From contig NZ_ARYL01000013.1 in the NCBI RefSeq assembly GCF_000685295.1, forward strand, positions 1 through 64,000: a stretch of 64,000 bases of DNA, in the 5' to 3' direction. A program made the position numbers and the translations under genes. Numbering within the stretch: position 1 is the stretch's first letter; each line of letters starts with the position of its first letter. This document shows, piece by piece, positions 53,190-60,319 of this stretch. A model generated the notes under the pieces. That model saw only the letters and a program-made list of their open reading frames with translations. It made no database searches and was not told the origin of the DNA. Source of the stretch: Hyphomonas oceanitis SCH89 (GTDB lineage Bacteria; Pseudomonadota; Alphaproteobacteria; Caulobacterales; Hyphomonadaceae).

Positions 53190-55184
53190 CTAAGCCGTTG
53201 CCAGCCACGCCTTCTCGACCACTTTCACCACGTCGCCCATGATGCCCGTGATCTTGAAATCCTTCGGCGTATAGATGCGGGCAACGCCCATCTGGCGCAG
53301 GGCCTGGGCATCTTCCGGCGGTATGATGCCGCCGACGACCAGCGGCACATTCTCCAGCCCCTGCTTGCGCATCTCGGCAATCGTCTCGCGAACAAGGTCA
53401 AGGTGGCTGCCCGACAGGATCGACAGTCCAATGACATGCGCCTTGGCCTCTTTCGCCTGCGCGGCAATCTCTGCCGGCGTGAAGCGGATGCCCTCATAGA
53501 CGACATCCATGCCCACTTCCCGCCCGCGCGCCGCGATCTGCTCGGCACCGTTCGAGTGGCCATCAAGGCCCGGCTTGCCCAGCACATATGTGAGGCGTCG
53601 TCCGAGCGCGTCTGACACACGGTCGACCTCGACCTTCACCGCTTCGATCTCTTCATCTCCGCCACTGCTGATAACCATGGCCACGCCCGTCGGTGCACGG
53701 AATTCTCCGAACACTTCGCGCATTGCCGTGCCCCATTCGCCTGTCGTCACACCCGCTTTGGCGCATGTGATGGAAGGCTCCATGATATTGCTGCCGCTCT
53801 CGGCCGCCGCCTTGAGCGCAGCAATCGCGGCATCACATTCCGCATTGTCGCGCTTCGCACGCCATGCTTCGAGGTCGCGCACCTGCATGGCTTCTTCCAT
53901 CGGATCGACCGTCTGGATGGAGCCGTCGCCCACGCCGAGCGGGCTTTCTTCGGTGGATGTATACTTGTTAACGCCGACCACACTGAGCGAGCCATTCTCG
54001 ATGGCCTTGATCCGGTCGATATGCGCACCGACCAGGCTCTCTTTCATATGCGTGATCGCATTGGTCGCCCCGCCGAGCGCATCTATTTCAGCCAGCGTGG
54101 CGCGCGCCATCTTCTTCAGCTCTTCGGTCTTGCCTTCGATGACATGGCTGCCGTCGAAAATGTCCTCGAATTCCAGGAGGTCGGTCTCGTAAGCGAGAAT
54201 CTGCTGCAGGCGCAGGCTCCATTGCTGGTCCCATGGGCGCGGCAGGCCCATGGCCTCGTTCCAGGCTGGCAATTGCAGCGCGCGGCAGCGGGCACGCTTG
54301 GACAGGGTCACGGCCAGCGCCTCGATCAGGATGCGGTAGACATTATTCTCCGGCTGCGGCTCGGTGAGGCCCAGCGAGTTTACCTGCACGCCATAGCGGA
54401 ACAGGAGTGCCTTGGGGTCTGACACGCCATAACGCTCGCGCCCGATCTCTTCCCAGAGATCCACGAACGCGCGCATCTTGCAGAGTTCCGTAACGAAACG
54501 CACACCCGCATTCACGAAGAAGGAAATTCGCCCGAACACCGTTTCAAAGTCTGATTCCGGAACTTGCCCGCCAGCTTTCACCTTGTCGAGCACGGCAATC
54601 GCCGTCGCCAGCGCATAGGCCAGCTCCTGTTCCGGCGTCGCACCAGCCTCCTGCAGGTGATAGGAGCACACATTCATTGGGTTCCATTTTGGAACTTCGG
54701 TATAGCACCAGCTGACCATGTCCGCGATCAGCCGCATCGACGGCTCCGGCGGGAATACGTAGGTGCCGCGCGACAGGTATTCCTTCACGATGTCATTCTG
54801 CGTCGTGCCGCGAAGTTTCGCCCGGTCGTCGCCGCGCTCATCTGCCAGCGCGACATACATGGCCAGCATCCAGGCGGCCGGCGCATTGATCGTCATCGAC
54901 GTGTTCATCTCTTCCAGCGGCAGCTGGTCAAACAGTTTCGCCATGTCGCCCATATGCTTGACGGGCACACCCACTTTGCCGACTTCGCCCTTGGCCAGGA
55001 TATGGTCGGCGTCATAGGCGGTCTGCGTTGGCAGGTCGAAAGCGATGGAGAGACCCGTCTGCCCCTTGGCCAGGTTGCCCCGGTAGAGTTCGTTCGATTT
55101 CTGCGCCGTTGAATGGCCCGCATAGGTGCGGAAAATCCATGGCCTGTCAGGCGCGTGCTGGATCGGTCTCTGTGTATCGGCCAT
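53190..55184 (-). CDS. ecm: Ethylmalonyl-CoA mutase
   Basis: This 664-residue B12 enzyme of the ethylmalonyl-CoA pathway turns (2R)-ethylmalonyl-CoA into methylsuccinyl-CoA. The N-terminal TIM barrel begins PWIFRTYAGHSTAQKSNELYRGN, with GLSIAFDLPTQTAYD and the signature GVPVKHMGDM. The C-terminal cobalamin domain has the DxHxxG motif in KPGLDGHSNGAEQIA and the SGS-type loop ILSGSHLDL. MeaA/Ecm relatives match this better than methylmalonyl-CoA mutase, which opens differently. The start at 55184 has GGGGAG 7-8 bases upstream. Its pathway partner ccr is 2 kb away on the other strand, and both share a palindromic motif upstream. Confidence 0.9.
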   Translation of the reverse strand: MADTQRPIQHAPDRPWIFRTYAGHSTAQKSNELYRGNLAKGQTGLSIAFDLPTQTAYDADHILAKGEVGKVGVPVKHMGDMAKLFDQLPLEEMNTSMTINAPAAWMLAMYVALADERGDDRAKLRGTTQNDIVKEYLSRGTYVFPPEPSMRLIADMVSWCYTEVPKWNPMNVCSYHLQEAGATPEQELAYALATAIAVLDKVKAGGQVPESDFETVFGRISFFVNAGVRFVTELCKMRAFVDLWEEIGRERYGVSDPKALLFRYGVQVNSLGLTEPQPENNVYRILIEALAVTLSKRARCRALQLPAWNEAMGLPRPWDQQWSLRLQQILAYETDLLEFEDIFDGSHVIEGKTEELKKMARATLAEIDALGGATNAITHMKESLVGAHIDRIKAIENGSLSVVGVNKYTSTEESPLGVGDGSIQTVDPMEEAMQVRDLEAWRAKRDNAECDAAIAALKAAAESGSNIMEPSITCAKAGVTTGEWGTAMREVFGEFRAPTGVAMVISSGGDEEIEAVKVEVDRVSDALGRRLTYVLGKPGLDGHSNGAEQIAARGREVGMDVVYEGIRFTPAEIAAQAKEAKAHVIGLSILSGSHLDLVRETIAEMRKQGLENVPLVVGGIIPPEDAQALRQMGVARIYTPKDFKITGIMGDVVKVVEKAWLATA

Positions 55185-55203
55185 GCCGGGGCTCCCCTTT
55201 GAA

Positions 55204-55219
55204 TTGTTGCGGCGCAACA
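55204..55219. promoter_or_regulatory. Palindrome upstream of ecm, shared with ccr
   Basis: TGTTGCG-g-CGCAACA (55205-55219) is a 15-bp palindrome 21-35 bases upstream of the ecm start. Its right part, TGCGGCGCAACA (55208-55219), recurs at 57122-57133 in front of ccr. TGC-rich palindromes like this resemble sites of PhaR-type regulators of polyhydroxyalkanoate/acetyl-CoA metabolism, though the identity is unproven. Confidence 0.55.
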
Positions 55220-55339
55220 TGCCGCGCGGCGCGCCGGAGCGCAAGCGGCACATGACGCCCTTGTGCTGACGCATTTGCGTGGCCACATTCGGCACACTAC
55301 ACCACCCGCGACAGACCCGCGAATACCCTTTGACGTACC

Positions 55340-55900
55340 TTGAACCGACCCGGAAACACCCTGACCCAGTCCACCTCCCCGCTCCAGACCGCCCTTGGCC
55401 TTCGCCTTGCCACCCTGCTCGCCTTCCCTTTCGGCGTATTGCTTGTGGCACTGATGGAGCGCAGCGCCTTGATGATCGTGCTGCTCGCTGCCGCCATGAT
55501 GGGCGTCAGCCTGGTTGAGCGCCTGCGTCTCGCCCGCCTGACGGGGAACCCGGCGCCTATTGCCATGACAGCGCTTTTGCCCGGCTTTGCGGTGCGCCTT
55601 GGCGGCCTGGCGGGCCTGTTCATCGTCTTCCTGGGTTTCCTGGCCCTCTTTCGCGACACGTCACTGGCGCGCGGCTTCGGCCTTGAAGATGCAGCAATTT
55701 TGATCGGCATCACCGGGTTTGCCCTTGCGGCCAACGCGATCAGCGCCCGCATCGCCACAACCGAGGTTGGCGCCGTCATGAGCACAATGAACGCTTCGTT
55801 CCGTGATGCCAATCCGGGCGCCCGCATGACAGGCGGAGACATCATCGAGGGCGAATTCCACGACGCCGAAGACGACACCGATCCCGCTACTCGCCGCTAG
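55340..55900 (+). CDS. Hypothetical four-helix membrane protein
   Basis: This protein of about 186 residues is mostly hydrophobic, with four likely membrane helices (about residues 18-40, 41-57, 76-105, 118-138) and an acidic soluble C-terminus rich in Asp/Glu (MTGGDIIEGEFHDAEDDTD). I recognise no family. The start is a TTG at 55340, weakly supported; a later ATG or GTG is possible. It lies between the divergent ecm and the SemiSWEET gene, 49 bases ahead of the latter. Confidence 0.6.
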   Translation: MNRPGNTLTQSTSPLQTALGLRLATLLAFPFGVLLVALMERSALMIVLLAAAMMGVSLVERLRLARLTGNPAPIAMTALLPGFAVRLGGLAGLFIVFLGFLALFRDTSLARGFGLEDAAILIGITGFALAANAISARIATTEVGAVMSTMNASFRDANPGARMTGGDIIEGEFHDAEDDTDPATRR

Positions 55901-55920
55901 GTCCGGCTTGATGTATAAAG

Positions 55921-55937
55921 CTGTCAGACGCTGACAG
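55921..55937 (+). promoter_or_regulatory. Inverted repeat ahead of SemiSWEET
   Basis: A perfect CTGTCAG-acg-CTGACAG palindrome lies 12 bases before the SemiSWEET GTG start, next to its AGAGG ribosome binding site. It could be an operator or an mRNA hairpin regulating translation start. No regulator is implicated. Confidence 0.4.
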
Positions 55938-55949
55938 AGGACGCATCAA

Positions 55950-56258
55950 GTGGCTGAATATATTGGATTTTTGGCTGCATTTTTGACAACCGCCTCGTTC
56001 GTGCCGCAAGCCGTCAAAATCCTGCGCACGCGGCAGACAGACGGCATATCCCTCATTATGTACGCCATGTTCACCGTCGGTGTCGCCGTCTGGCTGGCCT
56101 ATGGCATAATGCTGGCCAGCCCATCAATCATCGCCGCTAATTTCGTGACTTTCTGCCTTGCCAGCACGATCCTCATGCTCAAGGCAAAGGCCGTTTTCGC
56201 CCCGCCTCAGTCCATCGCCCAAGGCGCAACAGCCGCCACATCGGCCCCCATCGCCTGA
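55950..56258 (+). CDS. SemiSWEET-family sugar transporter (PQ-loop)
   Basis: This 102-residue protein has three membrane helices (about residues 4-20, 37-55, 62-80) with the PQ motif TTASFVPQAVKI, the SemiSWEET signature, and a short polar tail. SemiSWEETs are half transporters that dimerise to move sugars. A GTG start at 55950 has AGAGG 9-13 bases upstream. Its 3' end overlaps the convergent class IV aminotransferase gene by 52 bases. Whether this copy moves glucose or sucrose is not readable. Confidence 0.88.
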   Translation: MAEYIGFLAAFLTTASFVPQAVKILRTRQTDGISLIMYAMFTVGVAVWLAYGIMLASPSIIAANFVTFCLASTILMLKAKAVFAPPQSIAQGATAATSAPIA

Positions 56259-57091
56259 TAATAGAGCCGCTGGAGCTGACGCGTAACCGGGCCCGGCTTG
56301 CCGCTGCCAATCGACTGGCCATCAATGGAGATCACAGGCGCAATCATCGCGCCGGCAGACGTCGTGAACGCCTCGACCGCCGCAAGTGCTTCCTGAGGCG
56401 TGAATGACCGCTCAACGAGGGTCAGGCCGGACCCTTCCAGCAGGGAAAGCACACCGGCCCGTGTAATGCCCGGCAGGATCGACGAGGAAAGCTCGCGGGT
56501 TACCAATTGCCCCGCCGAATCGACAATCCAGGCATTGGACGAGGCCGCCTCGGTTACCCTCCCCTCCTCGACCATGAGGGCCGTATCCGCCCCCGCCTCT
56601 CGGGCGGCGCGATAGGCCAGCGCCTGCGACAGGAGCTGGGTCGTCTTCATGTCGCGCCGCTTCCAGCGTGTGTCATCCAGGAAGATCGCCCTCACCCCAT
56701 CGCGCGCCGTTTCGCCGATCAGCTGCTTGGTGTCGGCATAGAGGAAAACGGTCGGCTCGAATTCTTCGGGCCCGGCAAAGTCGCGCATGCCATAGGCGCC
56801 GCCTGTGACCTGAAGATAGATCAGCCCTTCGGTCAGGTTGTTGAACTCGATGAGATCGCGATGAACCTTGCCCCAGGCTTCAGCGCTGAGCGGGTTTGGC
56901 AGGGCAATTCCGCCCAATGTGCGGTCTAGACGCGACATATGGCCCTCGAAATCGACCAGACGGCCGCCATAAACGGCCGTTAACTCATAGGCGGCATGGG
57001 CAAAAAGGAACCCCCGGTCAAAGGGCGAAACCATAGCGTCTGCTGCAGAACAGAAGGCGCCGTTGAGGTAGGCAGTCTGGCATATTGTCAT
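56207..57091 (-). CDS. Class IV aminotransferase (D-amino-acid aminotransferase-like)
   Basis: This 294-residue fold-type-IV PLP enzyme has DRGFLFAHAAYELTAVYGGRL near the start, the PLP Lys in WKRRDMKTTQLL (about residue 147) and VTEAASSNAWIVD. These features match D-alanine/D-amino acid transaminase or 4-amino-4-deoxychorismate lyase more than IlvE. The start at 57091 (MTICQTAYLNG) fits the family; the frame runs open upstream to 57253 through the ccr promoter region without coding support. It is divergent from ccr. Confidence 0.85.
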   Translation of the reverse strand: MTICQTAYLNGAFCSAADAMVSPFDRGFLFAHAAYELTAVYGGRLVDFEGHMSRLDRTLGGIALPNPLSAEAWGKVHRDLIEFNNLTEGLIYLQVTGGAYGMRDFAGPEEFEPTVFLYADTKQLIGETARDGVRAIFLDDTRWKRRDMKTTQLLSQALAYRAAREAGADTALMVEEGRVTEAASSNAWIVDSAGQLVTRELSSSILPGITRAGVLSLLEGSGLTLVERSFTPQEALAAVEAFTTSAGAMIAPVISIDGQSIGSGKPGPVTRQLQRLYYQAMGADVAAVAPWAMD

Positions 57092-57118
57092 TTTTGTCAC
57101 GCTGTTGGGATTGCGATA

Positions 57119-57134
57119 TTGTGCGGCGCAACAA
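57119..57134. promoter_or_regulatory. ccr upstream motif shared with ecm
   Basis: TTGTGCGGCGCAACAA (57119-57134) contains TGCGGCGCAACA, identical to the site before ecm, with a TGCG-g-CGCA core. It sits 122-137 bases before the ccr ATG, between the divergent aminotransferase and ccr genes, so it can act on either. Confidence 0.5.
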
Positions 57135-57255
57135 AATCCTTGCATCCTTGCTGGCCAAAAGCCAAGGTGCCGCGACCCGGGGGCTTTGTGAAGACACGCA
57201 ATAATCGTGCGCACGCTGCTCCCTGACGTGATTCTGGAGGATTGGTATTTCAATT

Positions 57256-58512
57256 ATGGGCAGACAACAGAAAGACATTTACGAACTGGGCGAGATTCCG
57301 CCCGAGTTCCACGTGCCGAAACTCATGCATGCATGGGCCATCCGGCGTGAGCGCCATGGGCGCCCGTCATCCGCGATGCAGCTTGAGCAGGTTCCGGTAC
57401 CGGAAATCGATTCCGACGAAGTGCTCGTCCTCGTGATGGCTGCCGGCGTGAACTATAACGGCATCTGGGCCGGTCTCGGCGAACCGATTTCGCCCTTCGA
57501 CATCCACAAGCAGCCCTACCACATTGCCGGCTCCGATGCCGCAGGCATCGTCTGGGCCGTGGGCCGCAAGGTGACCCGTGTGAAGCCCGGCGACGAAGTC
57601 GTCATCCACTGCAACCAGGATGATGGTGATGACGAAGAGTGCAATGGCGGCGACCCGATGTTCTCGCCCAGCCAGCGCATCTGGGGCTATGAAACGCCAG
57701 ATGGCTCGTTCGCGCAGTTCTGCCGCGTTCAGGCGCGCCAGTGCATGCCGCGTCCGAAACACCTGACCTGGGAAGAGAGCGCCTGCTATATGCTGACGCT
57801 CGCCACGGCCTATCGCATGCTGTTCGGCCACCGCCCGCACATCGTGAAGCCGGCTGACAACGTGCTCGTCTGGGGCGCCTCGGGCGGCCTCGGCAGCTTC
57901 GGCGTACAGCTTTGTGCCGTCACCGGCGCGAACGCCATCGGCGTCGTTTCCAGCGACGACAAGAAAGAGCACGTGCTCAGCCTCGGCGCCAAGGGCGTAT
58001 TGAACCGCAAGGACTTCAATTGCTGGGGCCAGCTGCCGACCGTCAACGGCCCGGAATTTGCCGACTATATGAAAGAGTCGCGCAAGTTCGGTAAAGCGAT
58101 CTGGCAGTTTACGGACAAGAAGGATGTCGACATCGTGTTCGAACATCCGGGCGAGAGCACCTTCCCTGTCTCCGTCTTCTGCGTGAAACGCGGCGGCATG
58201 GTGGTCATCTGTGCCGGCACGACCGGCTTCAACCTGACCATGGATGCCCGATTCCTCTGGATGCGCCAGAAGCGCGTCCAAGGCAGCCACTTTGCCCACC
58301 TGAAGCAGGCGAGCGCGGCAAATGACCTGGTCATCAACCGGCGCATTGATCCCGGCATGTCGGAAGTCTTCTCCTGGGCCGACATTCCGGCCGCCCACGA
58401 CAAGATGCTCGACAACAAGCACCTGCCCGGCAACATGGCCGTCCTCGTGACATCGCCAAAGCCGGGCCTGCGCACAGTCGAAGACGTGCTGGAAGTCTCA
58501 GGACAGATTTAG
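57256..58512 (+). CDS. ccr: Crotonyl-CoA carboxylase/reductase
   Basis: This 418-residue enzyme of the medium-chain dehydrogenase/reductase superfamily reduces and carboxylates crotonyl-CoA with NADPH and CO2 to (2S)-ethylmalonyl-CoA, the key step of the ethylmalonyl-CoA pathway. The opening DIYELGEIPPEFHVP and HAWAIRRERHG, the Asn in NYNGIWAGLGEP and the cofactor loop GASGGLGSFGVQL are characteristic. No zinc-binding motif is present, as expected. ecm lies nearby on the other strand, and the thiolase at 1.5 kb may supply acetoacetyl-CoA. It ends at a good terminator. Confidence 0.95.
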   Translation: MGRQQKDIYELGEIPPEFHVPKLMHAWAIRRERHGRPSSAMQLEQVPVPEIDSDEVLVLVMAAGVNYNGIWAGLGEPISPFDIHKQPYHIAGSDAAGIVWAVGRKVTRVKPGDEVVIHCNQDDGDDEECNGGDPMFSPSQRIWGYETPDGSFAQFCRVQARQCMPRPKHLTWEESACYMLTLATAYRMLFGHRPHIVKPADNVLVWGASGGLGSFGVQLCAVTGANAIGVVSSDDKKEHVLSLGAKGVLNRKDFNCWGQLPTVNGPEFADYMKESRKFGKAIWQFTDKKDVDIVFEHPGESTFPVSVFCVKRGGMVVICAGTTGFNLTMDARFLWMRQKRVQGSHFAHLKQASAANDLVINRRIDPGMSEVFSWADIPAAHDKMLDNKHLPGNMAVLVTSPKPGLRTVEDVLEVSGQI

Positions 58513-58522
58513 CGTGGCAATC

Positions 58523-58550
58523 GCCCCCTTGGCTCTGACCAAGGGGGCTT
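58523..58550 (+). terminator. Terminator-like hairpin after ccr
   Basis: GCCCCCTTGG (58523-58532) pairs exactly with CCAAGGGGGC (58539-58548) around a six-base loop, followed by TT. It lies 11 bases after the ccr stop; the T-run is short. Confidence 0.75.
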
Positions 58551-58677
58551 ATCACTCTCTACCCAGCGCCGCCTTGCTGCGCAGACCCTGTTCCTTTCAC
58601 TTTGTATGTGCGCTTTCCTTTGACTTCCTGTTTCCGCGCGGTTTCGGTACGCAAGTAATCGAGACAGGGGCAAGGCA

Positions 58678-59964
58678 ATGGACATGACAAGACGGCTGGC
58701 CATGAAGGGCGCGCTTACAGCGGCATCCGCCCTTCCCCTATCTGCCTGCGCGACAGCCACGCCTCCGCCTGCCGCGTCTGGCGGCATCGCCCCGGATGAC
58801 GAGGCCTATTGGTCGCGCATCGCAGCGCATTATGATGTCACCGATGAAGTCACCAATCTCGAGAATGCCTATTGGGGCCTGATGTCCCGCCCCGTGCTCG
58901 ACGCCTACATCCGCAACACCGAGCGCGTGAACCGCGAGAACTCCTTCTATGCCCGTCGCAAGTACAATGCTGACATGGTGCCCATCCATGCCCGTGTCGC
59001 AGGCCTACTTGGCACCAGCACCGACGAGATCGTCCTCACGCGGGGCGCGACGGAGGCACTACAGGGCCTGATCGGGGGCTATCGCGGGCTGAAGCCGGGA
59101 GATGCGGTCATGTATGCCGATCTCGACTATGATTCCATGTTGACCGCGATGGATACGCTGGCTGAGCGCAATGGCTGTTCCGTCGTGCGCCTCGCCATTC
59201 CGGAACCCGTCTCGCACGACGAACTTCTCACCTTCTATGCCGATGCGCTCAAAGCCAATCCGAAGGTGCGCCTGCTCCTGCTGACCCATGTCAGTCACCG
59301 CACGGGCCTCGTCATGCCCATACGCGAGATTGTCGCCATGGCCCGCGAACGGGGCGTCGATTGTATCGTTGATGCCGCCCATTCCTGGGGCCAGCTGGAC
59401 TTTACGGTAGACGATCTCGGCGCGGATTTCGTCGGCTTCAATATGCACAAATGGATCGGCGCGCCGCTCGGCGTCGGCATCATGTGCATTCGCAAGGACC
59501 GTCTTGAATCGATCGCCCCCAACATATCCGAACGGCCCGACGGCACTGGCACGATCTATAACCGCGTCCATACGGGAACGACCAATTTCGCCGCTTCCCT
59601 CTCCGTTCCAGACGCGCTCGACTTCCACGAAATGGTCGGCCCCGCCAACAAGGCCGCGCGCTTTGCCTATTTGCGCAATCTCTGGGTATCCGAGATGCGC
59701 AGCGACCCTCGCCTTGAAATCCTCACGCCCGACGATCCGCGCCTGCATGCCGGCATCACCTCGATCCGCATCAAGGGCCGTACCAGCCTTGAGGATAATC
59801 TCGCGCTCGTCAAAACCCTGCTCGACGAGCATGGCATCTTCACCGTGCATCGCACTGGCGTGGCGAAGGGCTGCTGCGTGCGCATCACGCCCAGCCTCTA
59901 CAACACACCGCAGGACAGCCTTAAGCTTGTTGCCGCCCTCAAGACGCTGCTGCAGACCGCCTGA
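58678..59964 (+). CDS. Class V aminotransferase with Tat/lipobox signal
   Basis: This 428-residue class V PLP enzyme resembles isopenicillin-N epimerase/cysteine-desulfurase relatives. The PLP Lys is in GFNMHKWIGAPLG (about 260), and GATEALQGLIGG and VDAAHSWGQLDF fill the cofactor pocket. Unusually it begins MDMTRRLAMKGALTAASALPLSAC, a twin-arginine-like signal with an apparent lipobox (LSAC), so it may be exported, folded, by Tat. The AGGGGCAAGG before the ATG supports this start. The reaction is unknown. An EcfG promoter follows just after it, serving the next gene. Confidence 0.85.
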   Translation: MDMTRRLAMKGALTAASALPLSACATATPPPAASGGIAPDDEAYWSRIAAHYDVTDEVTNLENAYWGLMSRPVLDAYIRNTERVNRENSFYARRKYNADMVPIHARVAGLLGTSTDEIVLTRGATEALQGLIGGYRGLKPGDAVMYADLDYDSMLTAMDTLAERNGCSVVRLAIPEPVSHDELLTFYADALKANPKVRLLLLTHVSHRTGLVMPIREIVAMARERGVDCIVDAAHSWGQLDFTVDDLGADFVGFNMHKWIGAPLGVGIMCIRKDRLESIAPNISERPDGTGTIYNRVHTGTTNFAASLSVPDALDFHEMVGPANKAARFAYLRNLWVSEMRSDPRLEILTPDDPRLHAGITSIRIKGRTSLEDNLALVKTLLDEHGIFTVHRTGVAKGCCVRITPSLYNTPQDSLKLVAALKTLLQTA

Positions 59965-59977
59965 CGCGTCACCGGGC

Positions 59978-60002
59978 GGAACTCTCCTCATGACAATTCG
60001 TT
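59978..60002 (+). promoter_or_regulatory. EcfG (general stress) promoter
   Basis: GGAAC (59978-59982), exactly 16 bases, then CGTT (59999-60002) is a perfect EcfG/SigT consensus, 24 bases before the start of a small acidic protein. It is the second exact match in the window. Confidence 0.78.
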
Positions 60003-60025
60003 GATTGGCGAAGAGGAGATAATTC

Positions 60026-60295
60026 ATGACCCGCAAGACACTCGACGCCGAAGCGCGCCCACGCACGTCGCCTGAAGAAGCAGAACAGATCGAAACCGCG
60101 GCACGTCACCGCCGCATCCAAATGCTGCCGGGCGAAGGCCCGCACGCGCCGGAGCGCGACGAGCCAACAGATCACTTCAGAGGCAAGGATGATATTATTC
60201 TGGGAGGAGAGCCCATTGTGGCCTCCTACACCGATCCGACGTCTGATGCAGAAGGCATCGACCCTGACGAGACGGATGATGACAGCGAGAACTAA
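60026..60295 (+). CDS. Small acidic protein, probable stress protein
   Basis: This 89-residue protein has no hydrophobic stretch and looks partly disordered: a Glu/Arg-rich N-terminal helix (SPEEAEQIETAARHRRIQML) and a very acidic C-terminus (DAEGIDPDETDDDSEN). I recognise no family. GAAGAGGAG lies 8-16 bases before the ATG and a perfect EcfG promoter lies 24 bases upstream, which is the best evidence that it is a real, stress-induced gene. A bidirectional hairpin separates it from the hybrid kinase. Confidence 0.75.
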   Translation: MTRKTLDAEARPRTSPEEAEQIETAARHRRIQMLPGEGPHAPERDEPTDHFRGKDDIILGGEPIVASYTDPTSDAEGIDPDETDDDSEN

Positions 60296-60319
60296 GCGGC
60301 CCTTTCGATCAGGCCGCTT
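60294..60319. terminator. Bidirectional hairpin between convergent genes
   Basis: AAGCGGCC (60294-60301) and GGCCGCTT (60312-60319) frame a 10-base loop. It overlaps the last codons of the minus-strand kinase and the stop of the small acidic gene, and may serve both. No long T-run. Confidence 0.55.

Noticed and set aside
55185-55339. B12 riboswitch ahead of the B12-dependent ecm
   Set aside because: No B12-box-like sequence or long structured leader is visible; only the 15-bp palindrome stands out.
53190-55451. ecm start at 55451 (753 codons)
   Set aside because: The first 89 codons are Arg/Gly-rich without similarity to the family; ATG 55184 has a GGGGAG site and gives the family N-terminus.
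57367-58422. 351-codon minus-strand frame opposite ccr
   Set aside because: Shadow of ccr. Composition is His/Gly/Ala-rich without a recognisable fold.
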